Source: Caldisericales bacterium
Lineage (GTDB): Bacteria; Caldisericota; Caldisericia; JAAYUI01
Direction of reading: 5' to 3'
NCBI GenBank assembly: GCA_012517765.1
Contig: JAAYUI010000016.1
Span: forward strand, 62,001 to 126,000
DNA: 64,000 nucleotides
The notes beneath the pieces were generated by a model. The model saw nothing but the letters and a program-made list of their open reading frames with translations, made no database searches and had not been told where the DNA came from. Below are positions 29,862 to 38,405 of the stretch, piece after piece. Each line of letters starts with the position of its first letter. Position 1 is the stretch's first letter. The translations under genes and the position numbers were made by a program.

Positions 29862-31451
29862 CTACTTCAGCCCGAGGAACCTTGCAAACTGGTCTGAATC
29901 GAGCCTTTCCGAGCAGGACTTGCCCTGCATAAAGAGGTAGAGGTAGTCGAACGCGCCAGCTTTTGAATCAGTTCCTGACATGTTGAAGCCGCCAAATGGC
30001 TGTGAACCGACAAGGGCACCGGTGCACTTTCTGTTCAGGTAGAGATTTCCAACATGGAACTCTCTTCTGGCCTTCTCAAGGCTTTCGCCTGAATCAGACA
30101 GAACAGCTCCAGTAAGTCCGTAGATGGTCCCATTTGCGTAATCGAGTGCTTCGTCAAATGATTTTGCCCTCGAGATCGAAAGCACTGGCCCAAAAATTTC
30201 TTCCTGGGATATCCTGGCTGTCGGGCTGACATCACCAAAAATCGTCGGCTGTATGTAATATCCGGCGCTGTCATCCGAGGTGCCGCCAATGAGCAATTTG
30301 CCTTCACCCTTGCCTATTTCGATGTATCCATTGATTGACGAGAAGGCCTGGGCAGAAGAAACTGGCCCCATGCCAAAAGAAACATCTCTTGTATCTCCTA
30401 CTTTTATTGCCTTTGTTTTTTCCACAATCCGGCTGACTATATCGTCATACTGGTCGCCAACTATGATAAGCCTTGAGCAAGCAGAACACTTTTGGCCCTG
30501 GAAGCCGAATGCCGCGGCAACAGTTTCAGCGGCCGCAAAATCGGGCTTGCTGTAGTTGTCATCAATGACCATGCAGTCTTTGCCACCCATTTCGGCAACA
30601 ACCCTCTTGAGCCAGATCTGGCCTTTATTGACCTTCGATGCCCTCTCATAAATCCTCTTGCCAACATCCATGGACCCTGTAAAGCTGATGAAGCGGGTGA
30701 GCGGGTGGTCAACAAGATAATCTCCAACCTCGCTGCCCGGACCTGGAAGGAAATTGATTACGCCATCTGGCAAACCGGCTTCCTGCATGACTTCCATAAA
30801 TTTCGCGCCAATGATCGGGGTGATCGAGGCCGGTTTCAGGACAACCGTATTTCCAGCAACAACAGCTGCGGTGGTCATTCCAGCAAGGATAGCAAGCGGG
30901 AAATTCCACGGCGGGATTACAATGCCAACACCAAGGGGGATGTGCCAGTACTGGTTATCTTCACCAGGTATCGAAGGAATATTGTACGGAACAGAAATAT
31001 TTTCCATGAGTCTTCCATAGTATTCCAGGAAGTCTATGGCTTCTGCAGTATCAGCAATCGCCTCAATCCAGCTCTTTCCGATCTCGTAGACCATCCATGC
31101 GGAAAGCTCCAGCTTTCTTCTCCTCATGATTCCAGCGGCCCTGTAGAGATACCTGGCACGCTCGTGTGGATCGGTAAAACGCCAATACTCCATGAATGTC
31201 TTGTGGGCCGTCTGAATGGCTTCCTCAGCCAGTTGGCTGGTGCCCTTGCTTACCGTTCCCACAATTTCACTGTGCTTCGACGGGTTGTTTGACTTGATCA
31301 CATCATCTGTCTTGACGTTCTTTCCCCCGATTATGATGTCGTAGTGCTTGCCAAGATTTCTACCAACAAAATCAATGGCATCCTGCATCATCTTTTTCTG
31401 GTCGGGGTTGGACAAATTAAGATACGGCTCGGTTACAAACTGCTGTCTCAT
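29862..31451 (-). CDS. rocA: L-glutamate gamma-semialdehyde (1-pyrroline-5-carboxylate) dehydrogenase
   Basis: ALDH signature FGFQGQKCSACSRLII; PWNFPLAILAGMTTAAVVAGNTVVLKPAS; SFTGSMDVGKRIYERA; length typical of RocA. Confidence 0.92.
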   Translation of the reverse strand: MRQQFVTEPYLNLSNPDQKKMMQDAIDFVGRNLGKHYDIIIGGKNVKTDDVIKSNNPSKHSEIVGTVSKGTSQLAEEAIQTAHKTFMEYWRFTDPHERARYLYRAAGIMRRRKLELSAWMVYEIGKSWIEAIADTAEAIDFLEYYGRLMENISVPYNIPSIPGEDNQYWHIPLGVGIVIPPWNFPLAILAGMTTAAVVAGNTVVLKPASITPIIGAKFMEVMQEAGLPDGVINFLPGPGSEVGDYLVDHPLTRFISFTGSMDVGKRIYERASKVNKGQIWLKRVVAEMGGKDCMVIDDNYSKPDFAAAETVAAAFGFQGQKCSACSRLIIVGDQYDDIVSRIVEKTKAIKVGDTRDVSFGMGPVSSAQAFSSINGYIEIGKGEGKLLIGGTSDDSAGYYIQPTIFGDVSPTARISQEEIFGPVLSISRAKSFDEALDYANGTIYGLTGAVLSDSGESLEKARREFHVGNLYLNRKCTGALVGSQPFGGFNMSGTDSKAGAFDYLYLFMQGKSCSERLDSDQFARFLGLK

Positions 31452-31696
31452 GTGGCTCCTTTCAGATGCTTGTTGACGGTCTGATTATATATGTGAAGGA
31501 AGGTTAAATCCAGTATTGACAATTGTGAATTTGTGAACACCTGAAACAAACGGGGTGATCACAGGATACAACGTTGTGAAAAGGCATTCAAATAGAAAAA
31601 ATCACCCTTGGATTGCCCAAGAAAATTGCAAAATATAAGGGAATAATTCTTGAAATGGTTTATTAAGGCAATATGCTTTCCTCCAAGAGGTGAGAC

Positions 31697-31879
31697 ATGA
31701 GCTTTGGCGCCAAAGAAATAATTGTAATTCTCATAATAGGTCTGATACTTTTCGGGTCCAGCAAGATACCGGAATTTGCACGGTCTCTCAGAAAGGGGAT
31801 CGAGGAGTTCAAAAAAACCGGTGAGGAGCTGACAAAGGGAATTGAAACCAAAGACGGTCAAGAACAAAACAAAAAATAG
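31697..31879 (+). CDS. tatA: Sec-independent translocase TatA
   Basis: KEIIVILIIGLILFGSSKIPEFARSLRKGIEEFKK. Confidence 0.93.
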   Translation: MSFGAKEIIVILIIGLILFGSSKIPEFARSLRKGIEEFKKTGEELTKGIETKDGQEQNKK

Positions 31880-31887
31880 GTGCGCCC

Positions 31888-32631
31888 TTGCTGAATGACA
31901 AGCCAAAACCTGTCCTCGAACACATCGAGGAGCTCAGGAAAAGGCTTATTTACTCGTTGTTGTTTGTTCTTATCTTTTCGGTTGTTTGCTGGATATTCTC
32001 GGACAGAATAATCAGCTGGCTGACCGGGCCAGTGCCCCTTCTCGATGTACCAAAGATACAACTGCATTTTACAGATGTCACCGAGGCCTTTGGCGCCAAA
32101 TTCATGATATCAGTCATTGGCGGCATAATAATCGCTTTCCCATTCCTTATTTACCATGTGTGCATGTATGTCCTTCCCGGAATGAGAAAAAACGAGCGGA
32201 AAGCCTTTTTTGCATATCTTCCCTCAATGATTCTGCTATTTATTGCCGGTGCGGCATTCGCCATCTGGCCAATAATCCCCATCGCAAGAAAATTCTTCAT
32301 CGATTATGGAGACCAGAACATGATCCCAATAATTACGGTGTCTTCTTATATTGATTTTGCAACACTACTAACACTTGGCATGGGAATTGTTTTTCTGCTT
32401 CCAGTTGTTGTCATGTTTATTACTTCAATAGGCCTTGTTTCACCATACACGCTGGCAAAAGGAAGAAAGGGTGTTTGGCTTGGGATTCTGATCGCTGCAG
32501 CCGCTATTGCACCAAATGACGGACTGTCAATGCTTGCAATAGCCCTGCCGGTTGTTCTTCTCTTTGAAGGTTCACTGTTTTTTGCCAAAATAAAGTGGGG
32601 GAGGCGCCAGAAAACTGTTGGGACAGCTTAA
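31888..32631 (+). CDS. tatC: Sec-independent translocase TatC
   Basis: HIEELRKRLIYSLLFVLIFSVVCW; multiple TM segments; adjacent to tatA. Confidence 0.95.
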   Translation: MLNDKPKPVLEHIEELRKRLIYSLLFVLIFSVVCWIFSDRIISWLTGPVPLLDVPKIQLHFTDVTEAFGAKFMISVIGGIIIAFPFLIYHVCMYVLPGMRKNERKAFFAYLPSMILLFIAGAAFAIWPIIPIARKFFIDYGDQNMIPIITVSSYIDFATLLTLGMGIVFLLPVVVMFITSIGLVSPYTLAKGRKGVWLGILIAAAAIAPNDGLSMLAIALPVVLLFEGSLFFAKIKWGRRQKTVGTA

Positions 32632-34805
32632 AATTCCATATCAATAATTATTGATTTCGCAACAGATATCCATCTTACCGTCGCCCCGAGTGATTCTGCC
32701 ACAGAGCGGAGCGGAACAAGTGTTCTTCCGTTTCTTATCAGTGGGCCAACATCTATTTTGACCACCTTGTTGTCAAATTCTGCCCTATCTTCTCCAATCC
32801 AGTATTTCAGGATTTTCCCCTTGCGGCTTATCTCAACCTTTTTTTCTGTCGCATTCCAGTCGACTTTACACCCGAAAGTCTCTGCAATAAATCTTATTGG
32901 AACAAGAGTTCTCCCTTTATAAACCTCCGCAGGTACATCAAGCATGGCTTTTCCATTATTTGTCAACGCTTCATTTGAACCAGGCTCCATCTGTATCCGA
33001 AGCCTTGGATCGGTCACAAAATCAAGTGAAAACTCATCTTCCCATGATGACATGCCACCGTTTCTTTCCGGGCATGTGTTGCACGTTACTTTTATCGGCA
33101 CAGAAAAATTGGAACCTCCAGGAAGGTCCATGCAGTTAAAGCTGAAAGAAAAGGAGGTTGTTCCATTCTCTTGATACTTTCCACCCTGGCCATCAACCTT
33201 CAACCAGTCAGGTTTATCAATATCCAGCCTGATATATCTGTCTTCACCATCAGCCGAGTTGACTCTCACTTCAAATCGTCCCTGCGAGGAGCGGGGAAAA
33301 TATGGGACATCAGGCGGACTGACCACAACATCAAAACATGGCTCGCAAGTCTGGCATTTCTTTTGTGGGCTTACAACATCCACCGTGAAAAAAACCAGGA
33401 CCCACCCTGATATTCCCGGTTCATTATATTGTCCATTGCCCTCCATGACAGGACAACCGGGCTCAATTGCAACACCAAATTTTTGCTCGCCATCACAAAA
33501 AGAAGGGTCAGAAGGGTCAATGATCATTGTATACTTATATCCCCTTCTCATGCCTTCAGAAAACGGCTTGCCACCAATAAAACTGACCGACTTGCACTTG
33601 CTCCCGGCCTCAAAGGGCATCCCTTCAAATTTTGGCGGTGGCAGTCTGCCATCCTTTCTTCCAAAAAGAAGGGTGAAAGGGAGCCTTTTTGTGCCATCTG
33701 ATGCAACAATTGTTCCAAGGTCCCTGTCTTCCAGAACCTCCACATATGGGCACTCTTCCCAGCAAAACAGCTGGCCGTCAGAGGTTACATAAGAGATTCT
33801 GCCATCTTCCAACAAGACAGATGATCTTGTTGCATGGATCAGCTTTCTTTTCCATATCACAAAACCTTCAGTATCGACTCCCCAAAAAGTTTTGCTTCCA
33901 TCAATGAAATAAATGCTTCGGCCATCAGTTGCCAACGGCCATGAGACTGGCCCAAAACCATCTTTTTTCCATTCCTGCCTGCCAGTTTCGGCATCAACTG
34001 CATACAAAATGCCGGATTCATCTGCAAAGATGCATTTGCTTCCAATCAGCACTGGATTTGACCGGATCGGCGCCTCCGCAATATAGCGCCAGAGCAATAA
34101 TCCATCATCAGCATCGAGACAATACAGGACATGGTCCAGGGAACCAGCGATGATTTTTTGTCCAAAAACCAGTGGTTGTGTCTCGACCCAGCCACTGGTT
34201 TCAAAAGACCAGACTACTTTTCCTTCCGGAACGGAAATGCGCCTGATTCTGTTATCATCGCCACCAAAAACAACTGATCCAGCATAAATCGCAGGCGTTC
34301 CCCAGATGGGGGATTTTGAATCAAACCTGAAAACAAGAGAACCGTCTGTGGCGTTCAGGCAATAGAGATTGCCATCAGAACAGCCAAAAATGATCTTGCC
34401 GTCAAAAAGCACCGGCATTCCGTATATTGCATTGCCGGCCCTGAAACTCCACACAATTTTACCGCCAAACAAATCAACAAGTGCGAGTGTTCCAGCTTTG
34501 GTCCCGACAAAACAGCTGGCATTGTAAACGAGCGGTGAGCTTGCAATATCGGCACCATCAATTTCAAGCTCGAACTTCTTCATGCCTGCTTTTATATAGG
34601 CAAGTTTTCCACTAGCATTTCCAACCAGGTGACCGGAATCGAATGGGGCAGGTGGATAAACTGAAAGGTAGCTTCCACCAACAGAACATTTTGAAGCAAC
34701 CTGGAAAGGTGGTGTGGCAGCTGGTTTTGCATCGCCAGCAACAGGCAAAATCGCCTGAGAAGGAAAAATAAGTATCAGGGCAACCAAAAATGAAATTTTC
34801 TTCAC
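32628..34805 (-). CDS. Secreted PQQ-like beta-propeller protein with C-terminal stalk domains
   Basis: PQQ blades (LYCLDADDGLLLWRYIAEAPIRSNPVLI); C-terminal RTLVPIRFIAETFGCKVDWNATEKKVEI and RTLVPLRSVAESLGATVRWISVAKSIII. Confidence 0.88.
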   Translation of the reverse strand: MKKISFLVALILIFPSQAILPVAGDAKPAATPPFQVASKCSVGGSYLSVYPPAPFDSGHLVGNASGKLAYIKAGMKKFELEIDGADIASSPLVYNASCFVGTKAGTLALVDLFGGKIVWSFRAGNAIYGMPVLFDGKIIFGCSDGNLYCLNATDGSLVFRFDSKSPIWGTPAIYAGSVVFGGDDNRIRRISVPEGKVVWSFETSGWVETQPLVFGQKIIAGSLDHVLYCLDADDGLLLWRYIAEAPIRSNPVLIGSKCIFADESGILYAVDAETGRQEWKKDGFGPVSWPLATDGRSIYFIDGSKTFWGVDTEGFVIWKRKLIHATRSSVLLEDGRISYVTSDGQLFCWEECPYVEVLEDRDLGTIVASDGTKRLPFTLLFGRKDGRLPPPKFEGMPFEAGSKCKSVSFIGGKPFSEGMRRGYKYTMIIDPSDPSFCDGEQKFGVAIEPGCPVMEGNGQYNEPGISGWVLVFFTVDVVSPQKKCQTCEPCFDVVVSPPDVPYFPRSSQGRFEVRVNSADGEDRYIRLDIDKPDWLKVDGQGGKYQENGTTSFSFSFNCMDLPGGSNFSVPIKVTCNTCPERNGGMSSWEDEFSLDFVTDPRLRIQMEPGSNEALTNNGKAMLDVPAEVYKGRTLVPIRFIAETFGCKVDWNATEKKVEISRKGKILKYWIGEDRAEFDNKVVKIDVGPLIRNGRTLVPLRSVAESLGATVRWISVAKSIIIDMEF

Positions 34806-34905
34806 ACTTCAAATACGTCAAAAAACCGAACATAGTTTCAAGTCAGTTTTCTCACCAGCTTAACAACAGATTGACAAGAGTGTCCCAAAGATTATTGTTG
34901 AATTA

Positions 34906-35430
34906 TTGAAGAAAAAACTTCTATCTTTTGTTGTCCTGGGAACGGGAGTAATCATCGCACAAACAGCTTTTATCGTATTTTATCCAGGAAGTAGCGAGAA
35001 TCTTTGGAGAATTCTGGGATTTGGAAATTTATTTGTGCTAATTGCCTGCTTCATGGCATCCTTCAAGAATAAACTGCAAATACTACCACTACTTGGATTG
35101 ATAATTGGAATATCGAGTCCTGTTCTTAATTTCATCTGGGCGGGAAGAGATATCGTAGGGCAGGCAATTCCATACTCGCTATCATATTTTTGTTTTTCCA
35201 TGCACTACATTCTCCAGAGAGAAAAACCCCTAACATATTTCGGATGGCCCCTTCTGCTGTGCTCTTTCTTGCTTTGGTCTTTCCATGTTTTTCTGGCAAA
35301 TGCTGGATCGGGCCTTCCGCCATTTGACATAATTGCATTTTTCTTCAGCCTGCTGATGCTTTTGGTGGCATCAAGCGTTCTGCTGATAATCATTTTTGAA
35401 AAAAATACAATACAGGAGGACATTTCATGA
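34906..35430 (+). CDS. Polytopic membrane protein, unknown function (TTG start)
   Basis: Hydrophobic 174 aa ORF, overlaps downstream ORF by 4 nt. Confidence 0.55.
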   Translation: MKKKLLSFVVLGTGVIIAQTAFIVFYPGSSENLWRILGFGNLFVLIACFMASFKNKLQILPLLGLIIGISSPVLNFIWAGRDIVGQAIPYSLSYFCFSMHYILQREKPLTYFGWPLLLCSFLLWSFHVFLANAGSGLPPFDIIAFFFSLLMLLVASSVLLIIIFEKNTIQEDIS

Positions 35431-36017
35431 ACCAGATTCTAAAAAACAAGTTTAACGCGTGGGGATTTTTTATTGTGGCATGTGTGTGGGTGGTCCTGAT
35501 GATCCTTGAGTTGATGTTTTCAGTCCTGGAAATCAATATCGGGATAATGTATCCAATAACAAGGATGCTGCTTATTGGAACTGGAATGGTTATGACTTTC
35601 TTGTTTTTTTCGATTTCAAGGTCAGAGCCAGGACTTGCTGCAGTCGGGTTGATACTGGGAATTATTGGGCTAATAAGCCAAACGGCCCTTATGAGCGAGC
35701 TTTCAAGCGTTACTGGCTCATTTATTGGGATTAGCTATATCTTTTTTGCATTTGCCATCCTGAAACAGAACAACAGGGCGGCCAGTTGGCTTGGTTGGGC
35801 AATGATTCTTTCCAGTATTATAGGACTTGCTTCAATTGGAATGATTGCCGGAATGATCAATGGGGGTTTTGGCGGAATGACCATCTTCTCTGCAATAACA
35901 ACTCTCTTTGGGATCTTTGTCGCACTTGCAGCAATTTACTACATCATAGTTGAAGGTAGTTTATTCGAAAGCACTGGCGTACCAAAAACAATCAACACTC
36001 CAGAGAATTTGAACTGA
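35427..36017 (+). CDS. Polytopic membrane protein, unknown function
   Basis: Hydrophobic 196 aa ORF coupled to 34906..35430; SD-like AGGAGGA upstream. Confidence 0.65.
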   Translation: MNQILKNKFNAWGFFIVACVWVVLMILELMFSVLEINIGIMYPITRMLLIGTGMVMTFLFFSISRSEPGLAAVGLILGIIGLISQTALMSELSSVTGSFIGISYIFFAFAILKQNNRAASWLGWAMILSSIIGLASIGMIAGMINGGFGGMTIFSAITTLFGIFVALAAIYYIIVEGSLFESTGVPKTINTPENLN

Positions 36018-36036
36018 AACTAAACGATATCGGCAA

Positions 36037-36076
36037 GGGAGGTTACATTTTTTGTGTAAAATAGATGCAACCTCCC
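36037..36076. repeat. Inverted repeat / long hairpin in intergenic region
   Basis: GGGAGGTT-a-CAT ... ATG-c-AACCTCCC with inner TTTT/AAAA complementarity; no clear T-run. Confidence 0.7.
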
Positions 36077-36158
36077 CTCTCTCAAAAACAAACTCCAATC
36101 AGACCTAATTTTGCACCAATAGCTTCAAAAACTGGCAAAAAACCATATATTTGAAACC

Positions 36159-36848
36159 ATGGAAGAAGGAAAAAGGGACATTCTGGAATGTGCCAGATAC
36201 CTGGCTTCAAGAGGCTGGGCAGAAGCGAGTGCAGGGAATATAAGCGTTAGGATAAAACGCGCTACAGTTAACAACACAAACACAATGCCAATCAATTATT
36301 CGGCAAAACCTGGTCTGGCAATCTACATCACAAAATCAGGTTCAAATTTCAGGCTGATGGCTGAAGATGACGTGTCATCAGTTGTGGTGGATGAGGATGG
36401 GCAAAAGGTAACGCATGATTTCAAACAAGGTAGGCCGACCAGCGAGCTTTCAACACACCTTCTTCTGCAAAGTCATTTTGCCGACAAAAACAGCCTGGCG
36501 ATCATACACGCCCACCTGACAAACCTGGTTGCCGCAACACACATTTTCAGGTCAGAACAAGAACTCAACGAAGCCATTTTTTGCCATACCGAAATGCCAC
36601 TCCTTGTTCCCAGCGGAATAGGCCTTGTGCCCATTATCACCCCTGGCTCCGTCGAGATAGCGCAAGCAACACTGGAAAAAATCAGGCAGGGGAAAACATG
36701 CATTGCGTGGGCCTGTCACGGAATAGTATCCATAGCTGACAATCTTCTTGGAGCAACAAATATTGTCGAAGCAGTAGAAAAAGCTTGCGAGATTGCATTG
36801 AAAGTAAAATCTGCTGGTGGAAAAACCATTTTTATTGGACAGCTGTGA
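36159..36848 (+). CDS. Class II aldolase/adducin family protein
   Basis: ILECARYLASRGWAEASAGNISVRI, SSELSTH-like PTSELSTHLLLQ, AIIHAHLTNLVA, HGIVSIADNLLGA. Confidence 0.85.
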   Translation: MEEGKRDILECARYLASRGWAEASAGNISVRIKRATVNNTNTMPINYSAKPGLAIYITKSGSNFRLMAEDDVSSVVVDEDGQKVTHDFKQGRPTSELSTHLLLQSHFADKNSLAIIHAHLTNLVAATHIFRSEQELNEAIFCHTEMPLLVPSGIGLVPIITPGSVEIAQATLEKIRQGKTCIAWACHGIVSIADNLLGATNIVEAVEKACEIALKVKSAGGKTIFIGQL

Positions 36849-36860
36849 TGGGAGAAAAGA

Positions 36861-36947
36861 TGGTGCCGAAGAAGGGACTTGAACCCCCACCCCGTTGCCA
36901 GGACATGGACCTGAACCATGCGCGTCTGCCAATTCCGCCACTTCGGC
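36861..36947 (-). tRNA. tRNA-Leu (anticodon CAG), CCA encoded
   Basis: GCCGAAGTGGCGGAATTGGCAGACGCGCATGGTTCAGGTCCATGT...GGGTTCAAGTCCCTTCTTCGGCACCA; loop TTCAGGT. Confidence 0.95.
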
Positions 36948-36959
36948 AACCTTTATGAG

Positions 36960-36988
36960 GTTATACAAAACCACTCCTGCCAAGTCAA
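36960..36988 (-). promoter_or_regulatory. Sigma70-type promoter for tRNA-Leu
   Basis: Reverse strand TTGACT - 17 bp - TATAAC, 12 nt upstream of the tRNA 5' end. Confidence 0.7.
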
Positions 36989-37006
36989 GGAGAACCTTGG
37001 TTTTTT
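36986..37006 (+). terminator. Possible intrinsic terminator downstream of the aldolase gene
   Basis: CAAGG-AGAA-CCTTG followed by GTTTTTT. Confidence 0.45.
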
Positions 37007-37133
37007 ATCATGCAGTGGTTCCGTTCGCACTATCTGGCAAACTGACTTTTCAAAATGTCTTTTTGCATACTCGAAGTTGAGTTTTTTGAGAACTCCTGCA
37101 ATATTGTTTCTGTAAAAACAAAGGAGAGCAAAC

Positions 37134-38405
37134 ATGAACAGAATTGAAGACATCTACGCAAGACAAATCCTCGATTCGAGGGGTAATCCGACAGTCGAGG
37201 TGGACTGCAAGACAGATGATGGCATTCTTGCCAGGGCCGCCGTACCTTCAGGCGCCTCAACCGGGACCAGGGAAGCACTGGAGCTTCGGGACCAAGACCC
37301 AAAAAATTACAAGGGAAAGTCTGTTGAAAAAGCAGTCCTCAATGTCAACGAAACAATCTCCATGGAACTCTACGACCATGATGTTCTTGACCAGAGAGGC
37401 ATAGATTCGCTCATGAACGAGCTTGACGGAACAGAAAATAAGAGCGGAATGGGTGCAAATGCAATTCTGGCAGTATCGATGGCAGCAGCGCGAGCTGGGG
37501 CAGCAACATGCGGCGTCCCTCTATATCGCTACCTTGGCGGCGCCATGGCCAACAGGCTGCCCGTTCCATTCATGAACGTCATAAATGGTGGCGTGCATGC
37601 AGACAACAATCTTGATTTGCAGGAATTCATGATAGTTCCTTCCGGTGCCACAAGCTTCTCCCACGCACTCAGGATGGGCACTGAAATCTATCACACACTG
37701 AAGGCCATTCTAAAGAAAAATCATCTCTCAACTGCTGTTGGCGACGAAGGCGGTTTTGCGCCGAACCTCAAAAACCACGAAGAAGCACTCAAAGTGCTTG
37801 TACAGGCAATCACAGAGGCAGGGTATGTTCCCGGCAAAGATTGTTCGATAGCAATGGATGCTGCTTCATCTTCAATTTACAAAGATGGCAAGTATGGATT
37901 TGAGGGCAAGCAATTGAGCAATGCTGAACTGAATTCATGGTACTTAGAAATGGTTTCGAAATATCCACTCATTTCCATAGAAGACGGTATGGCGGAAGAA
38001 GACAGGAATGGCTGGAAGATACACACCGAATCACTTGGAGGAAAAATCCAGCTGGTTGGTGACGACGTATTCGTGACAAATCCAGCAATTTTTGCCGAAG
38101 GAATAAAAAATGGGATTGCCAATGCCATCCTGATAAAACTGAACCAGGTCGGAAGTGTCAAAGAGACCTGGGACACCATCGAGCTGGCCAGGAGGAACGG
38201 TTATGGTTACATGATATCGCACAGATCAGGTGAAACAGCCGATTCTTTCATCGCCCACCTGGCTGTGGCATCATCTTCAGGCCAGATAAAGACAGGTGCC
38301 CCGTGCAGGTCCGAGAGGGTCGAGAAATACAACGAGCTCTTGAGGATCGAAGAAGAACTTGGACAGTCAGCCATCTATGGCCTGCCCAAAAAGGAGAGAC
38401 AATGA
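37134..38405 (+). CDS. eno: Enolase
   Basis: [53 protein letters not shown]. Confidence 0.98.
   Translation: MNRIEDIYARQILDSRGNPTVEVDCKTDDGILARAAVPSGASTGTREALELRDQDPKNYKGKSVEKAVLNVNETISMELYDHDVLDQRGIDSLMNELDGTENKSGMGANAILAVSMAAARAGAATCGVPLYRYLGGAMANRLPVPFMNVINGGVHADNNLDLQEFMIVPSGATSFSHALRMGTEIYHTLKAILKKNHLSTAVGDEGGFAPNLKNHEEALKVLVQAITEAGYVPGKDCSIAMDAASSSIYKDGKYGFEGKQLSNAELNSWYLEMVSKYPLISIEDGMAEEDRNGWKIHTESLGGKIQLVGDDVFVTNPAIFAEGIKNGIANAILIKLNQVGSVKETWDTIELARRNGYGYMISHRSGETADSFIAHLAVASSSGQIKTGAPCRSERVEKYNELLRIEEELGQSAIYGLPKKERQ

Noticed and set aside
36552-36983. 143-aa ORF with VAELADAHGSGPCPGNGVGVQVPSSAP (and 77-aa ORF 36716..36949)
   Set aside because: Translation of tRNA-Leu sequence and antisense of the aldolase gene; not a real CDS.
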